Assembly: GCA_032122355.1 (NCBI GenBank)
Contig: JAUMCS010000074.1
Coordinates: 1 to 19,939, forward strand
Direction of reading: 5' to 3'
DNA from: RFTU01 sp032122355
GTDB taxonomy: Bacteria; Pseudomonadota; Gammaproteobacteria; Burkholderiales; Burkholderiaceae_C
DNA length: 19,939 bases
Shown: piece after piece, positions 8,200 to 13,347 of the stretch
Numbering within the stretch: position 1 is the first letter of the stretch
How the letters are laid out: each line of letters starts with the position of its first letter
The notes under the pieces: model-generated
What the model was told of the DNA's origin: nothing
The model's database searches: none
The model's input: the letters and a program-made list of their open reading frames with translations, nothing else
Translations under genes and position numbers: made by a program

Positions 8200-8724
8200 T
8201 TACCCACAACGCGCCCCGCTTTGCGAAGTTTCGGCGGTATCGCGGTGTTCATTGCACACCTCGATGTATCGCACGATTCGTGCGGGGTTCCCCACCACGA
8301 CAGCCCCATCTGGTACAGACTTGGTCACCACCGCGCCGGCGCCCACCATAGCACCACGCCCGATTGTTATTCCTGGCAGAATGGTTGCCCCCCCCCCGAT
8401 CGAGGCGCCGGCTTTAATGGTCGTTATTGCAAATTCTGTTGGGTACTGTTTACTACGCGGAAATGGGTCGTTGGTGAATGTGACATTGGGGCCGATGAAT
8501 ACGCCATCTTCAATGCGAATGCCATCCCAAATCTGCACGCCACTTTTTACGGTGACACGATCACCGATAGTCACATCATTTTCAATAAGACAATGTGAAC
8601 AAATATTGCAGTTAGCCCCTATTTTCGCATCCGGCAAAACCACTACAAATTGCCAAAACCGGGTATCTTCACCAATGTTTTTAGACTGAATATCAGCTAG
8701 TTGGTGAATAAATGCTTGATTCAT
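8200..8724 (-). CDS. Hexapeptide-repeat sugar N-acetyltransferase (FdtC/QdtC/WbbJ-like)
   Basis: A 174-residue left-handed beta-helix protein. The opening LADIQSKNIGEDTRFWQF, the repeat region PDAKIGANCNICSHCLIENDV, then GIRIEDGVFIGPNVTFTNDPFPRSKQY and GNPARIVRYIE are typical of trimeric acetyl-CoA-dependent N-acetyltransferases that make dTDP-Fuc3NAc or dTDP-Qui3NAc. It would acetylate the 3-amino group made by the aminotransferase downstream. It is the first polysaccharide gene in transcription order, starting only 37 bp after the hepT stop, with no obvious Shine-Dalgarno sequence. The last 20 residues (NEHRDTAETSQSGARCG) extend beyond the fold. The genes making its precursor (rmlA and rmlB) are not in the window. 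Confidence 0.87.
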   Translation of the reverse strand: MNQAFIHQLADIQSKNIGEDTRFWQFVVVLPDAKIGANCNICSHCLIENDVTIGDRVTVKSGVQIWDGIRIEDGVFIGPNVTFTNDPFPRSKQYPTEFAITTIKAGASIGGGATILPGITIGRGAMVGAGAVVTKSVPDGAVVVGNPARIVRYIEVCNEHRDTAETSQSGARCG

Positions 8725-8761
8725 GATGAGTTAGTATTTAGCCCCGAACGAGGCAGCTTAG

Positions 8762-9115
8762 TTAGTTTAATAAAGCGGTGTAGGTAATGAAACGTTGCAA
8801 ATCTGGTCTTTTGAAAATATTGAAATTCGCAGCTATCCAGTTACGCATGGCATCATCGTCAATCAATTTATCGCGATGCAATTGGGCAAAGGCATCGTAA
8901 GCCGATACAGGAACAACTTCATGGCGTTGCTTGATCCAAAGTTTGGCTTTACCTATGGCGTTTTCAGTAAGAACTTGCAGCGCATGCAAAACACCTGCTT
9001 GCTCTAAAGCAGTCAGTGCTTGTTTATTGAGTAGCCGTTGCCGCACATCATCCAGCATGGCCAACAGTTCGCGTGCCAGTCGGTCTGTTTCTTGCTGGTA
9101 CAAATCAAGCTGCAT
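8762..9115 (-). CDS. hepT: HepT-like HEPN protein (DUF86), active-site motif lost
   Basis: This 117-residue all-helical protein follows mntA, overlapping it by 11 bp, the standard order of MNT/HEPN systems. The segment VLHALQVLTENAIGKAKLWIKQ (42-63) and VPVSAYDAFAQL (68-79) are typical of the DUF86 HEPN family, which are RNases toxic unless silenced. The catalytic R-x4-H-x-Y motif should lie at residues 91-98, but the sequence is RNWIAANF: Arg91 is present, the histidine is Ala96, and the tyrosine AMPylated by MntA is Phe98. The codons GCT GCG AAT TTC are clear. The protein is therefore probably not an active HEPN nuclease and cannot be modified at that tyrosine. I chose the ATG at 9115; an open frame continues upstream but only overlaps mntA. 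Confidence 0.8.
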   Translation of the reverse strand: MQLDLYQQETDRLARELLAMLDDVRQRLLNKQALTALEQAGVLHALQVLTENAIGKAKLWIKQRHEVVPVSAYDAFAQLHRDKLIDDDAMRNWIAANFNIFKRPDLQRFITYTALLN

Positions 9116-9512
9116 GTTGTTGCCGCCACAAATTATCTTCAAGCTGCGCCCAGGTGTTGAGCAAAAACCGCACCCAAGCCAGTTCGTTGCCAATATACAG
9201 CTCCAGCCCCTCTTGAGCAACCAGGGCACGCATAGCCAAGCGTGCGTCGGCAATATCGATCAAATCAATTTGGTCTTCTGGCACTTGCAGGGCATGGCGC
9301 AGATCTTGCCGCAATAGCTCGGTTTCAATCAGTTTTTCCTCGCCAGCCATCGGCAAAGACCATCGAATGGCAATATCCCAGTCACTACCCGCATGCGCCC
9401 CTCCCGTTGCCTGACTACCCACCAGCACAGCAAAAGCAATGCATACGCGCTTAGCCAGCACGGGTTGAATGGTGCTTTTGATGACTTCAAATTGTGCGGG
9501 GTGCAGGGGCAT
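9105..9512 (-). CDS. mntA: MntA-like nucleotidyltransferase antitoxin
   Basis: A 135-residue minimal nucleotidyltransferase. LVGSQATGGAHAGSDWDIAI (30-49) contains the full GSX10DXD motif (Gly32, Ser33, Asp44, Asp46), and the third acidic residue is in QIDLIDI around 83. In characterised HepT/MntA pairs this enzyme transfers AMP to a tyrosine of the HEPN toxin. The active site here is intact although the matching tyrosine of the partner is gone. Unusually, the first 20 codons and the upstream leader belong to a repeat shared with two other places (12317-12475 and 15952-16210), including the 5' end of an unrelated AlbA_2 gene. The start at 9512 fits the shared MPL N-terminus. Confidence 0.87.
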   Translation of the reverse strand: MPLHPAQFEVIKSTIQPVLAKRVCIAFAVLVGSQATGGAHAGSDWDIAIRWSLPMAGEEKLIETELLRQDLRHALQVPEDQIDLIDIADARLAMRALVAQEGLELYIGNELAWVRFLLNTWAQLEDNLWRQQHAA

Positions 9513-9735
9513 GGAAGTGGGGTTTTGCGGCTTCTTATATTTGGAATAAGCAGGCTACCGCAGTGCCGTATCACTCAGCGGAGCGCGGCGGGGGTATTCT
9601 GCAACAGAACTTTTGTGCGAATGAGGGTGTTATTTTAAGGGTTTACCTGTGAGCTGTGAGGGTTTGAATTGCCATTGTAAATTTTTTTGCCCATGAGGGT
9701 GAAAGTTGGTCACGGAGTGGGTTGGGCGGGAGTGT
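9450..9735. repeat. Repeat A, copy 1: shared leader plus N-terminal codons (mntA)
   Basis: About 285 bp covering the first 20 or so codons of mntA and its leader. The part 9455-9595 is about 96% identical to 12332-12474 by eye. The whole stretch aligns at roughly 70-75% to 15952-16210, the start and leader of the AlbA_2 gene. Shared landmarks are AGCACCATTCAACCC in the coding part, a ..CTCAG.GGAGC..-type stretch upstream, then TTCTGCAAC and GTAAATTTTTTTGCCC. Much of the otherwise gene-free 9513-9940 interval is this repeat. Confidence 0.8.
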
Positions 9736-9740
9736 GGGAT

Positions 9741-9766
9741 GGGTCACGGATCGAGTCCGGGATGAC
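9741..9766. repeat. Fragment of a dispersed proteobacterial repeat
   Basis: GGATCGAGTCCGGGATGAC and flanking bases resemble the dispersed intergenic repeat that translates as IPDSIRDP in many proteobacterial genomes. Only one copy is seen here, so the call rests on recognition alone. The rest of 9736-9838 shows no gene. Confidence 0.35.
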
Positions 9767-9838
9767 AGTAGTTGGTACTTGGGGTTGCCAAATCATGGCA
9801 GCCCGGCAGTATTGCAGCTGGCGTAGGCCACCCTGGAT

Positions 9839-9926
9839 GAAATGGAATCGGCTCCATTGTTCGGCGCTGACCAAGCTTGGGGGTTCTGGCGCAGATGGGT
9901 TGGTAGTTGTTCGTAGCGGGTTATAG
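9839..9926. repeat. Repeat B, copy 1
   Basis: About 88 bp almost identical to 11501-11586 (a few mismatches and small indels). On the minus strand it reads NPLRTTTNPSAPEPPSLVSAEQWSRFH in one frame, possibly a fossil of coding sequence. It sits just downstream of the SecB-like gene; copy 2 sits just downstream of, and slightly into, the DUF2442 gene. It seems to mark the 3' end of both modules. Confidence 0.75.
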
Positions 9927-9940
9927 GTAGAAGCTTGTTT

Positions 9941-10381
9941 TTAAGTCTTGTGCGATGCAAATGCGCCCATAAAGGTGGGGGTGGGCAACATCAGCTTGCC
10001 CCCAATGCAGCGAGCTGTGATGCTAGCCACCATTTCACGGATGGCGCCATAGACCAAGGCCGCACCGTTTTCATAAACAATTTCTTCTCGCCGCTCAGGC
10101 GCAATGGTTTCAGCGATGCTGAAAATACCCATCGCTCGCATGTCGAGGTCATAGGGGCAACGCTTGTCTGCCTGGGCTTGCTGATCTGTTGCAAAACCCA
10201 CGGCCAACCACCAGCTGCCATCTTCTTCTTGGCCGTGTTGAATGCTCCACGACAGCATGGCACCATCAAAGTCAAACTGTTCTGCGTTTTGGGTGGCTTC
10301 GTGAATGGCTTGCACATGCACGCGCAAGAAATCCAGTGACAGCATGGTCAGTGGGCTGGGCTTCATGCCCTGGCCCTCCAA
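9941..10381 (-). CDS. SecB-like chaperone of a toxin-antitoxin-chaperone system
   Basis: A 146-residue protein with weak but recognisable SecB architecture: an N-terminal beta region (SLDFLRVHVQAIHEA, then WWLAVGFATDQ) and the C-terminal VYGAIREMVASITARCIGGKLMLPTPTFMG. The last stretch corresponds to the SecB segment with the long helix and the conserved P-x-x-F loop. In toxin-antitoxin-chaperone operons such a chaperone folds and protects the antitoxin through a C-terminal chaperone-addiction tail. Here the gene overlaps the antitoxin gene by 19 bp and is the third gene of the operon. The export SecB would not be expected next to an MqsA-type antitoxin. An internal ATG at 10366 is an alternative start. 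Confidence 0.78.
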   Translation of the reverse strand: MEGQGMKPSPLTMLSLDFLRVHVQAIHEATQNAEQFDFDGAMLSWSIQHGQEEDGSWWLAVGFATDQQAQADKRCPYDLDMRAMGIFSIAETIAPERREEIVYENGAALVYGAIREMVASITARCIGGKLMLPTPTFMGAFASHKT

Positions 10382-10992
10382 ACTGATCGTTCAGTAGTTA
10401 CAAATTTTTCGTGCGGCCAGTCGTTGCTGGCGATTATGGCTTGTTGCTTGCGTTGTTGTGCCATGGCGTTTTCCAGCAATTGCTGCACTTTGGGTGCAAT
10501 GGCCAGCATTTGCAGGTGCGCGTGGGCATGGATGTCTTGCAGCGTAGTGTTTTGCAGGGGCACTTGCCGCATGGTAGCCAGCGTGATCAGGTTGTGCGGC
10601 TGCGCCATGCAGAGGCGCAGAAGACTGTCCATGGCCTGGCTTTGAACGATGTCATCGTTTTCGTAGCGGCTAAACTCAACATTTCCACCGCCAAAAATTT
10701 GCGCTGCTTCTTGTTGGTTCAGCTTGCATTGTTTGCGGAAAGCACGGATGCGGCCACCTTCAAGCAGGCCTTGGGTTTGTTTTTCAGCCACCACCCTGGC
10801 GCGCTTGTTAGCTTGCGATTGTGCGGTGTTGGTCAGCTCTGCACCGCAGTGGTCACAAACGCTGTACTGCAGCGGCAAACGCATTGTTTGTCCGCAGACT
10901 TCTACTGGGTTGTATTCCGTGCGTGGTTGCAGCGTGCCCTCACCGCAGGCGAGGCACTGAGGCGATTCCATGTGATTGGCTGATTCGTTCAT
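10363..10992 (-). CDS. MqsA-type zinc-finger/HTH antitoxin with C-terminal extension
   Basis: A 209-residue antitoxin. The N-terminus has two CxxC pairs (Cys13/Cys16 and Cys46/Cys49), as in the zinc-binding toxin-binding domain of MqsA. It is followed by an HTH_3/Xre-type domain at about residues 78-130 (IRAFRKQCKLNQQEAAQIFGG, then FSRYENDD). About 70 further residues (140-209, with the NDWPHEKF segment at 190-197) go beyond the usual MqsA length and are a good candidate for the chaperone-addiction tail recognised by the SecB-like protein encoded next. It lies 1 nt after the toxin gene. It should neutralise the toxin and repress the operon. Confidence 0.85.
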   Translation of the reverse strand: MNESANHMESPQCLACGEGTLQPRTEYNPVEVCGQTMRLPLQYSVCDHCGAELTNTAQSQANKRARVVAEKQTQGLLEGGRIRAFRKQCKLNQQEAAQIFGGGNVEFSRYENDDIVQSQAMDSLLRLCMAQPHNLITLATMRQVPLQNTTLQDIHAHAHLQMLAIAPKVQQLLENAMAQQRKQQAIIASNDWPHEKFVTTERSVWRARA

Positions 10993-10993
10993 G

Positions 10994-11419
10994 TCAGGCT
11001 CCTTCGGGGTGGTTAGATGCCATCAACAGCAGTTGGCCTGTTTTACTGATGGCAAATTTGAGGTAGTAGCTCACGGGCATGTTTTTGCTGGCGTTTTCGA
11101 TCCATTCAAGACGGGTGACTTTGTAGGCATCACACATGGCCCATGGGCCTTGGGGGCGTTGTTGACACCACTCAGAGGCCAGGTATTTTCCAGTCGTAAG
11201 GGCTAGATTAACCAAGATGGCTGCGTCACTTGTATCAATCTTCCACTTTTGAGCATCTAATGTAGAACCTTTGCTCCAGAACTGTAGTTTAGTTTTTTCT
11301 GCCAAGTTGAGCACCTGCTCAATTGGATAAACCGGGCCTTTCAGGTACTTCCGATCAGTGGGCTCACCCGTTGGAACCACTCCGTCGAAAAGGCTGATGT
11401 TAACCGATTTATTTATCAC
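10994..11419 (-). CDS. MqsR-like mRNA interferase toxin
   Basis: First gene of the three-gene operon, in the toxin-first order of mqsRA. The core from about residue 32 (YPIEQVLNLAEKTKL) to the end (PVSYYLKFAISKTGQLLLMASNHPEG) follows the MqsR/RelE-like pattern, in which the final strands read YxKF.I...G.L...SFH. At 141 residues it is longer than classical MqsR (about 98), with an N-terminal extension and an insertion near 60-100. The GTG at 11419 has no Shine-Dalgarno sequence and lies in the middle of a perfect inverted repeat, so the true start may be the GTG at residue 14 (11380). Catalytic residues could not be confirmed by eye. Confidence 0.7.
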   Translation of the reverse strand: MINKSVNISLFDGVVPTGEPTDRKYLKGPVYPIEQVLNLAEKTKLQFWSKGSTLDAQKWKIDTSDAAILVNLALTTGKYLASEWCQQRPQGPWAMCDAYKVTRLEWIENASKNMPVSYYLKFAISKTGQLLLMASNHPEGA

Positions 11420-11428
11420 ATTGATAAA
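11412..11428. promoter_or_regulatory. Inverted-repeat operator of the toxin-antitoxin-chaperone operon
   Basis: TTTATCACATTGATAAA is a perfect inverted repeat with 7-bp arms and a 3-bp centre. It overlaps the upstream-most start codon of the MqsR-like toxin. Its place and symmetry fit the binding site of the HTH antitoxin for autoregulation. This is inferred from position; no protein-binding evidence is available. Confidence 0.55.
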
Positions 11429-11449
11429 TTTATGGATCTGCTTGTTCGA

Positions 11450-11586
11450 TTACAGGCGTCCGTCAGCGGCGCCCATCGGCAGAATGCCCTTGACGTCAAA
11501 CAAATGGAATCGGCTCCATTGTTCGGCGCTGACCAGGCTTTGGGGTTCTGGCGCAGTTGGGTTGGTAGTTGTTCGTAGCGGGTTAT
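11450..11586 (-). pseudogene. 3' tail of a putative nucleotide-sugar dehydrogenase, fused to repeat B (copy 2)
   Basis: The minus strand reads SAEQWSRFHLFDVKGILPMGAADGRL and a stop at 11450-11452. The end resembles the C-terminus of UDP-sugar dehydrogenases of the WbpO/TviB group (a DVKGxLP..xADxRL-type tail). A second copy of this tail (FDVKGILPPVAADERL) is at 12262-12316 in another context. The upstream part, 11501-11586, is repeat B, shared with 9839-9926. No start codon or catalytic domain is present. The family guess rests on a 16-residue tail and is tentative; the adjoining polysaccharide locus makes it plausible. Confidence 0.45.
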
Positions 11587-11819
11587 GTGGTCGGCGTTCC
11601 GCGCATAAAGAGCGTTTCTGGCGCAATATCCAGATTGCCCGGCCAGCAAACCGTGTCGTAAGCAACATGGGCCTGGCGAAATAAGGCTGGGTCTCTTAGC
11701 TTGGAAAACAGCCCTTTGCTCAGATAAGGTTTGACATCAAACACCTTGACATCGCCTGTATTGAAGAAAATTTTCAGGCAATGGTCCGCAAGTGGCTCAA
11801 CTTTGGTAACAGATTCCAT
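11583..11819 (-). CDS. DUF2442 family protein (putative TA partner)
   Basis: A 78-residue protein with the DUF2442 pattern: VEPLADHCLKIFFNTGDVKVFDVKPYLSKGLFSKLRDPALFRQAHV, then VCWPGNLDIAPETLF. Proteins of this family are small and usually sit next to DUF4160 genes, as here; the pair is regarded as a putative toxin-antitoxin module. The role of each member is not established. I chose the ATG at 11819 because AGGAAA lies 6 nt upstream; an in-frame ATG at 11840 directly follows the DUF4160 stop. The last codons and the stop lie within repeat B, so the repeat may have replaced the original 3' end. Confidence 0.8.
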   Translation of the reverse strand: MESVTKVEPLADHCLKIFFNTGDVKVFDVKPYLSKGLFSKLRDPALFRQAHVAYDTVCWPGNLDIAPETLFMRGTPTT

Positions 11820-11840
11820 GTTTGATTTCCTATATTCCAA

Positions 11841-12110
11841 TTATCGCAATGGGTCAATCTGAAATGGGGCTTCACCGTTGACGGCAAGATCCCAATCGGC
11901 CAATAAATCATCTTTGTGGATTTCTATCCAGGCCTGCACCAATTTGGTTCGGCTGGCCGGGATGGCGCCCGCAAGGATGGTTCCATCCTCTATAGAAAAA
12001 GCGGCCTGTTGCCCTTGATAGCGAGCGTGGATATGAGGCAGATTGTGTTTCTCGTCATCAAAGAAATACATGTAGATGACGATGCCATAAAACATACTGA
12101 TGGTTGGCAT
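11841..12110 (-). CDS. DUF4160 family protein (putative TA partner)
   Basis: An 89-residue protein with the typical DUF4160 start MPTISMFYGIVIYMYFFDDEKHNLPHIHARYQG, a beta-rich region with the conserved HxPHIHA-type histidines, then GTILAGAIP and a C-terminal helix LVQAWIEIHKDDLLADWDLAVNG. The ATG at 12110 is supported by a GAGGG element 7 nt upstream; the frame is open further but without family similarity. It is followed immediately by the DUF2442 gene. A role as one half of a toxin-antitoxin pair is inferred from recurrent pairing of these families, not from known activity. Confidence 0.82.
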   Translation of the reverse strand: MPTISMFYGIVIYMYFFDDEKHNLPHIHARYQGQQAAFSIEDGTILAGAIPASRTKLVQAWIEIHKDDLLADWDLAVNGEAPFQIDPLR

Positions 12111-12234
12111 GGAATAACCCTCGCTTTTTAGTTGTCCAACTCGGTCCAAGCACATGGGTGTGTGGCGGCGGGTGATCGTTGGGGCACATCACCAACCGCA
12201 GCCCATCTGTTCGGTTACTTGCCATTATGGATTA

Positions 12235-12254
12235 AAACCCAACATGTTGGGTTT
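12235..12254. promoter_or_regulatory. 20-bp perfect palindrome, candidate operator
   Basis: AAACCCAACATGTTGGGTTT is perfectly self-complementary, about 125 bp upstream of the DUF4160 gene and just after the end of the chimeric ORF. With no loop and no T-tract it is a poor terminator but a good dimeric HTH-protein site. It resembles operators seen upstream of type II TA operons. The rest of 12111-12234 shows no gene. Confidence 0.45.
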
Positions 12255-12261
12255 CTGAAAG

Positions 12262-12390
12262 TCAAAGCCTTTCGTCAGCTGCGACCGGCGGCAGAATGCC
12301 CTTGACGTCAAAAGCCATGCATCCGTGCTTAGCAAGCACGGGTTGAATGGTGCTTTTGATGGCTTCAAATTGTGCGGGGTGCCGGGGCAT
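12262..12390 (-). pseudogene. Chimeric 42-codon ORF: MntA-like N-terminus joined to a dehydrogenase-like tail
   Basis: Starting at the ATG at 12390, the first 20 codons copy the mntA start (MPRHPAQFEAIKSTIQPVLA). After KHGCMA the frame continues directly into FDVKGILPPVAADERL and a TGA at 12262. The two parts are separately repeated elsewhere in the window, so this is a recombination joint between repeat A and the tail fragment. It keeps an open frame, but at 42 residues with neither domain complete it has no predictable function. Confidence 0.55.
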
Positions 12391-12475
12391 GGAAGTGGGG
12401 TTTTGCGGCTTCTAATATTTGGAATAAGCAGGCTACCGCAATGCCGTATCACTCAGCGGAGCGCGGCGGGGGTGT
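12317..12475. repeat. Repeat A, copy 2
   Basis: The leader and N-terminal-codon module found at mntA (about 96% identical over 140 bp by eye). It lacks the distal 110 bp or so of copies 1 and 3: after the GCGGGGGTGTT point it joins directly to the double-hairpin repeat. In copy 3 those 110 bp lie between the same two elements, so this looks like an internal deletion. Confidence 0.8.
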
Positions 12476-12476
12476 T

Positions 12477-12590
12477 GATGCGGAAACTGGGTGTTTGTTC
12501 AAGAAAGTTATCCAGCCCTCTTCAACCGATCAATATTGGCTGACCACCCGCCCTGCGGGCACCCCTCCACCGGAGGGGAATTGGGGCCAG
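12477..12590. repeat. Double-hairpin repeat R1 (downstream type)
   Basis: This begins with ATGCGGAAACTGGGTGTTTG and runs through the core with two hairpins: GCCCTGCGGGC at 12550-12560 and CCCCTCCACCGGAGGGG at 12562-12578. It is nearly identical to R3 (16218-16322). The core of about 60 bp also occurs in R2 and R4, all in the same orientation. R1 lies downstream of the HigA antitoxin. The 60 bp between it and higA show no gene. Confidence 0.85.
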
Positions 12591-12651
12591 GGCGGGCGTA
12601 TGGGCCTAAGGGGCCGACCCAATTTTTCAATGGCGTTGACGCGGTAGAAAC

Positions 12652-12954
12652 TCAGCCCACATGCAACGGCTGTGCGTGAAGCTTGATTCCCAGGGCTGCA
12701 GTGACTTTCAGGATGGTGGCAAAGCTTGGATTGCCTTCCCCGGACAACGCCTTGTAAAGGCTTTCCCTGCCCAAACCCGTATCGCGTGAGAGTTGCGACA
12801 TGCCCTTTGCTCGGGCAATGGTGCCCAGTGCCTTGGCAATAAAAGCAGCATCATCTCCCGCCTCCTGCAGACAAGCGTCCAAGTAGAGCACCATGTCCTC
12901 TTCGGTTTTGAGGTGTTCTGCGCTATCCCATTTCCGCAAATTGAGAGCAGTCAT
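12652..12954 (-). CDS. higA: HigA-type HTH antitoxin (addiction module antidote)
   Basis: A 100-residue antitoxin. The N-terminal part (LRKWDSAEHLKTEEDMVLYLDACLQEAGDDAAFIAKALGTIARAKGM) is typical of the probable-addiction-module antidote family. It is followed by an HTH: SQLSRDTGLGRESLYKALSGEGNPSFATILKVTAALGIKL. The start at 12954 has an AAGGGG Shine-Dalgarno 6 nt upstream and follows the toxin stop by 3 nt. In intact loci it neutralises a HigB/RelE-type toxin and represses the operon. Here the toxin gene is gutted, so higA may persist as a solitary antitoxin or regulator. Confidence 0.88.
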   Translation of the reverse strand: MTALNLRKWDSAEHLKTEEDMVLYLDACLQEAGDDAAFIAKALGTIARAKGMSQLSRDTGLGRESLYKALSGEGNPSFATILKVTAALGIKLHAQPLHVG

Positions 12955-12957
12955 CTG

Positions 12958-13080
12958 TTACCCCTTGAGTTGATGCGCTAAGGCCCGATCAATACGCGCT
13001 TGGATCCGACGGGCTGCTTTTTTGTCTCGCAAGGAGTCAACCCAACTATCAAAAATTTCAGTCGTATAGATCGTCTTCAT
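12958..13080 (-). pseudogene. higB: HigB/RelE-type toxin with internal deletion
   Basis: The 40-codon ORF starts like a HigB/ParE-type toxin (MKTIYTTEIFDSWVDSLRD, then KKAARRIQARIDRA). It then jumps directly to LAHQLKG and the stop, which corresponds to the extreme C-terminus of such proteins. Relative to the usual length of about 95-100 residues, 55-60 middle codons holding the whole RNase core are missing, and the frame was kept. The promoter, the operator and the downstream antitoxin are intact. The remaining peptide covers only the two N-terminal helices and should not be toxic. Confidence 0.8.
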
Positions 13081-13085
13081 GGCGC

Positions 13086-13115
13086 ATTGTATCAATTAGG
13101 ATACATGGCTGTCAA
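13086..13115 (-). promoter_or_regulatory. Promoter and operator of the higB-higA operon
   Basis: On the minus strand TTGACA (13115-13110) and TACAAT (13091-13086) are separated by 18 bp. The inverted repeat TGTATC-N6-GATACA (13088-13105) fills the spacer and overlaps the -10 box, an ideal place for HigA autorepression. Only 5 nt separate the -10 box from the toxin ATG at 13080 and there is no Shine-Dalgarno sequence, so transcription would start at or beside the A of the ATG, giving a leaderless message. Confidence 0.65.
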
Positions 13116-13125
13116 TCTCCTGTAT

Positions 13126-13256
13126 CGGTGTATTCCACAAAAGTTGACCGCCCGCTTCAACCGGTCAGCATTGGCTCACCACCCCGCCCTGCGGGCACCC
13201 GTCCACGGGAGGGGAATGCCTTTACCAATGCACGTGGTTATGTTTTGGATTATGCT
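13126..13256. repeat. Double-hairpin repeat R2 (upstream type)
   Basis: A 131-bp element matching R4 (16723-16853) at all but two positions. It begins CGGTGTATTCCACAAAAG, holds the shared core with GCCCTGCGGGC at 13186-13196, and ends GTTATGTTTTGGATTATGCT. In this copy one C-to-G change weakens the second hairpin. It lies directly upstream of the higBA promoter, as R4 lies directly upstream of the Phd promoter. The 91 bp on to the rhuM stop show no gene. Confidence 0.9.
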
Positions 13257-13347
13257 TAGTAGCCGGATACTTACTTTCGAGCAGTGCAATCAGACGGACA
13301 TTTTCGGCTCGAATGGCCGCAAGTTCTGACGGGTCAGCCATTGAGAG

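Noticed and set aside
8762..9253. Longer HepT start at 9253
   Set aside because: The extra 46 residues are out-of-frame mntA sequence without HEPN similarity; the ATG at 9115 gives the usual short overlap.
9393..9638. Plus-strand frames sharing the sequence GSGVLRLLIFGISRLPQCR
   Set aside because: The same peptide at 12325-12543 is only the translation of repeat A on the opposite strand; the minus-strand frame with the mntA start is the real coding sense.
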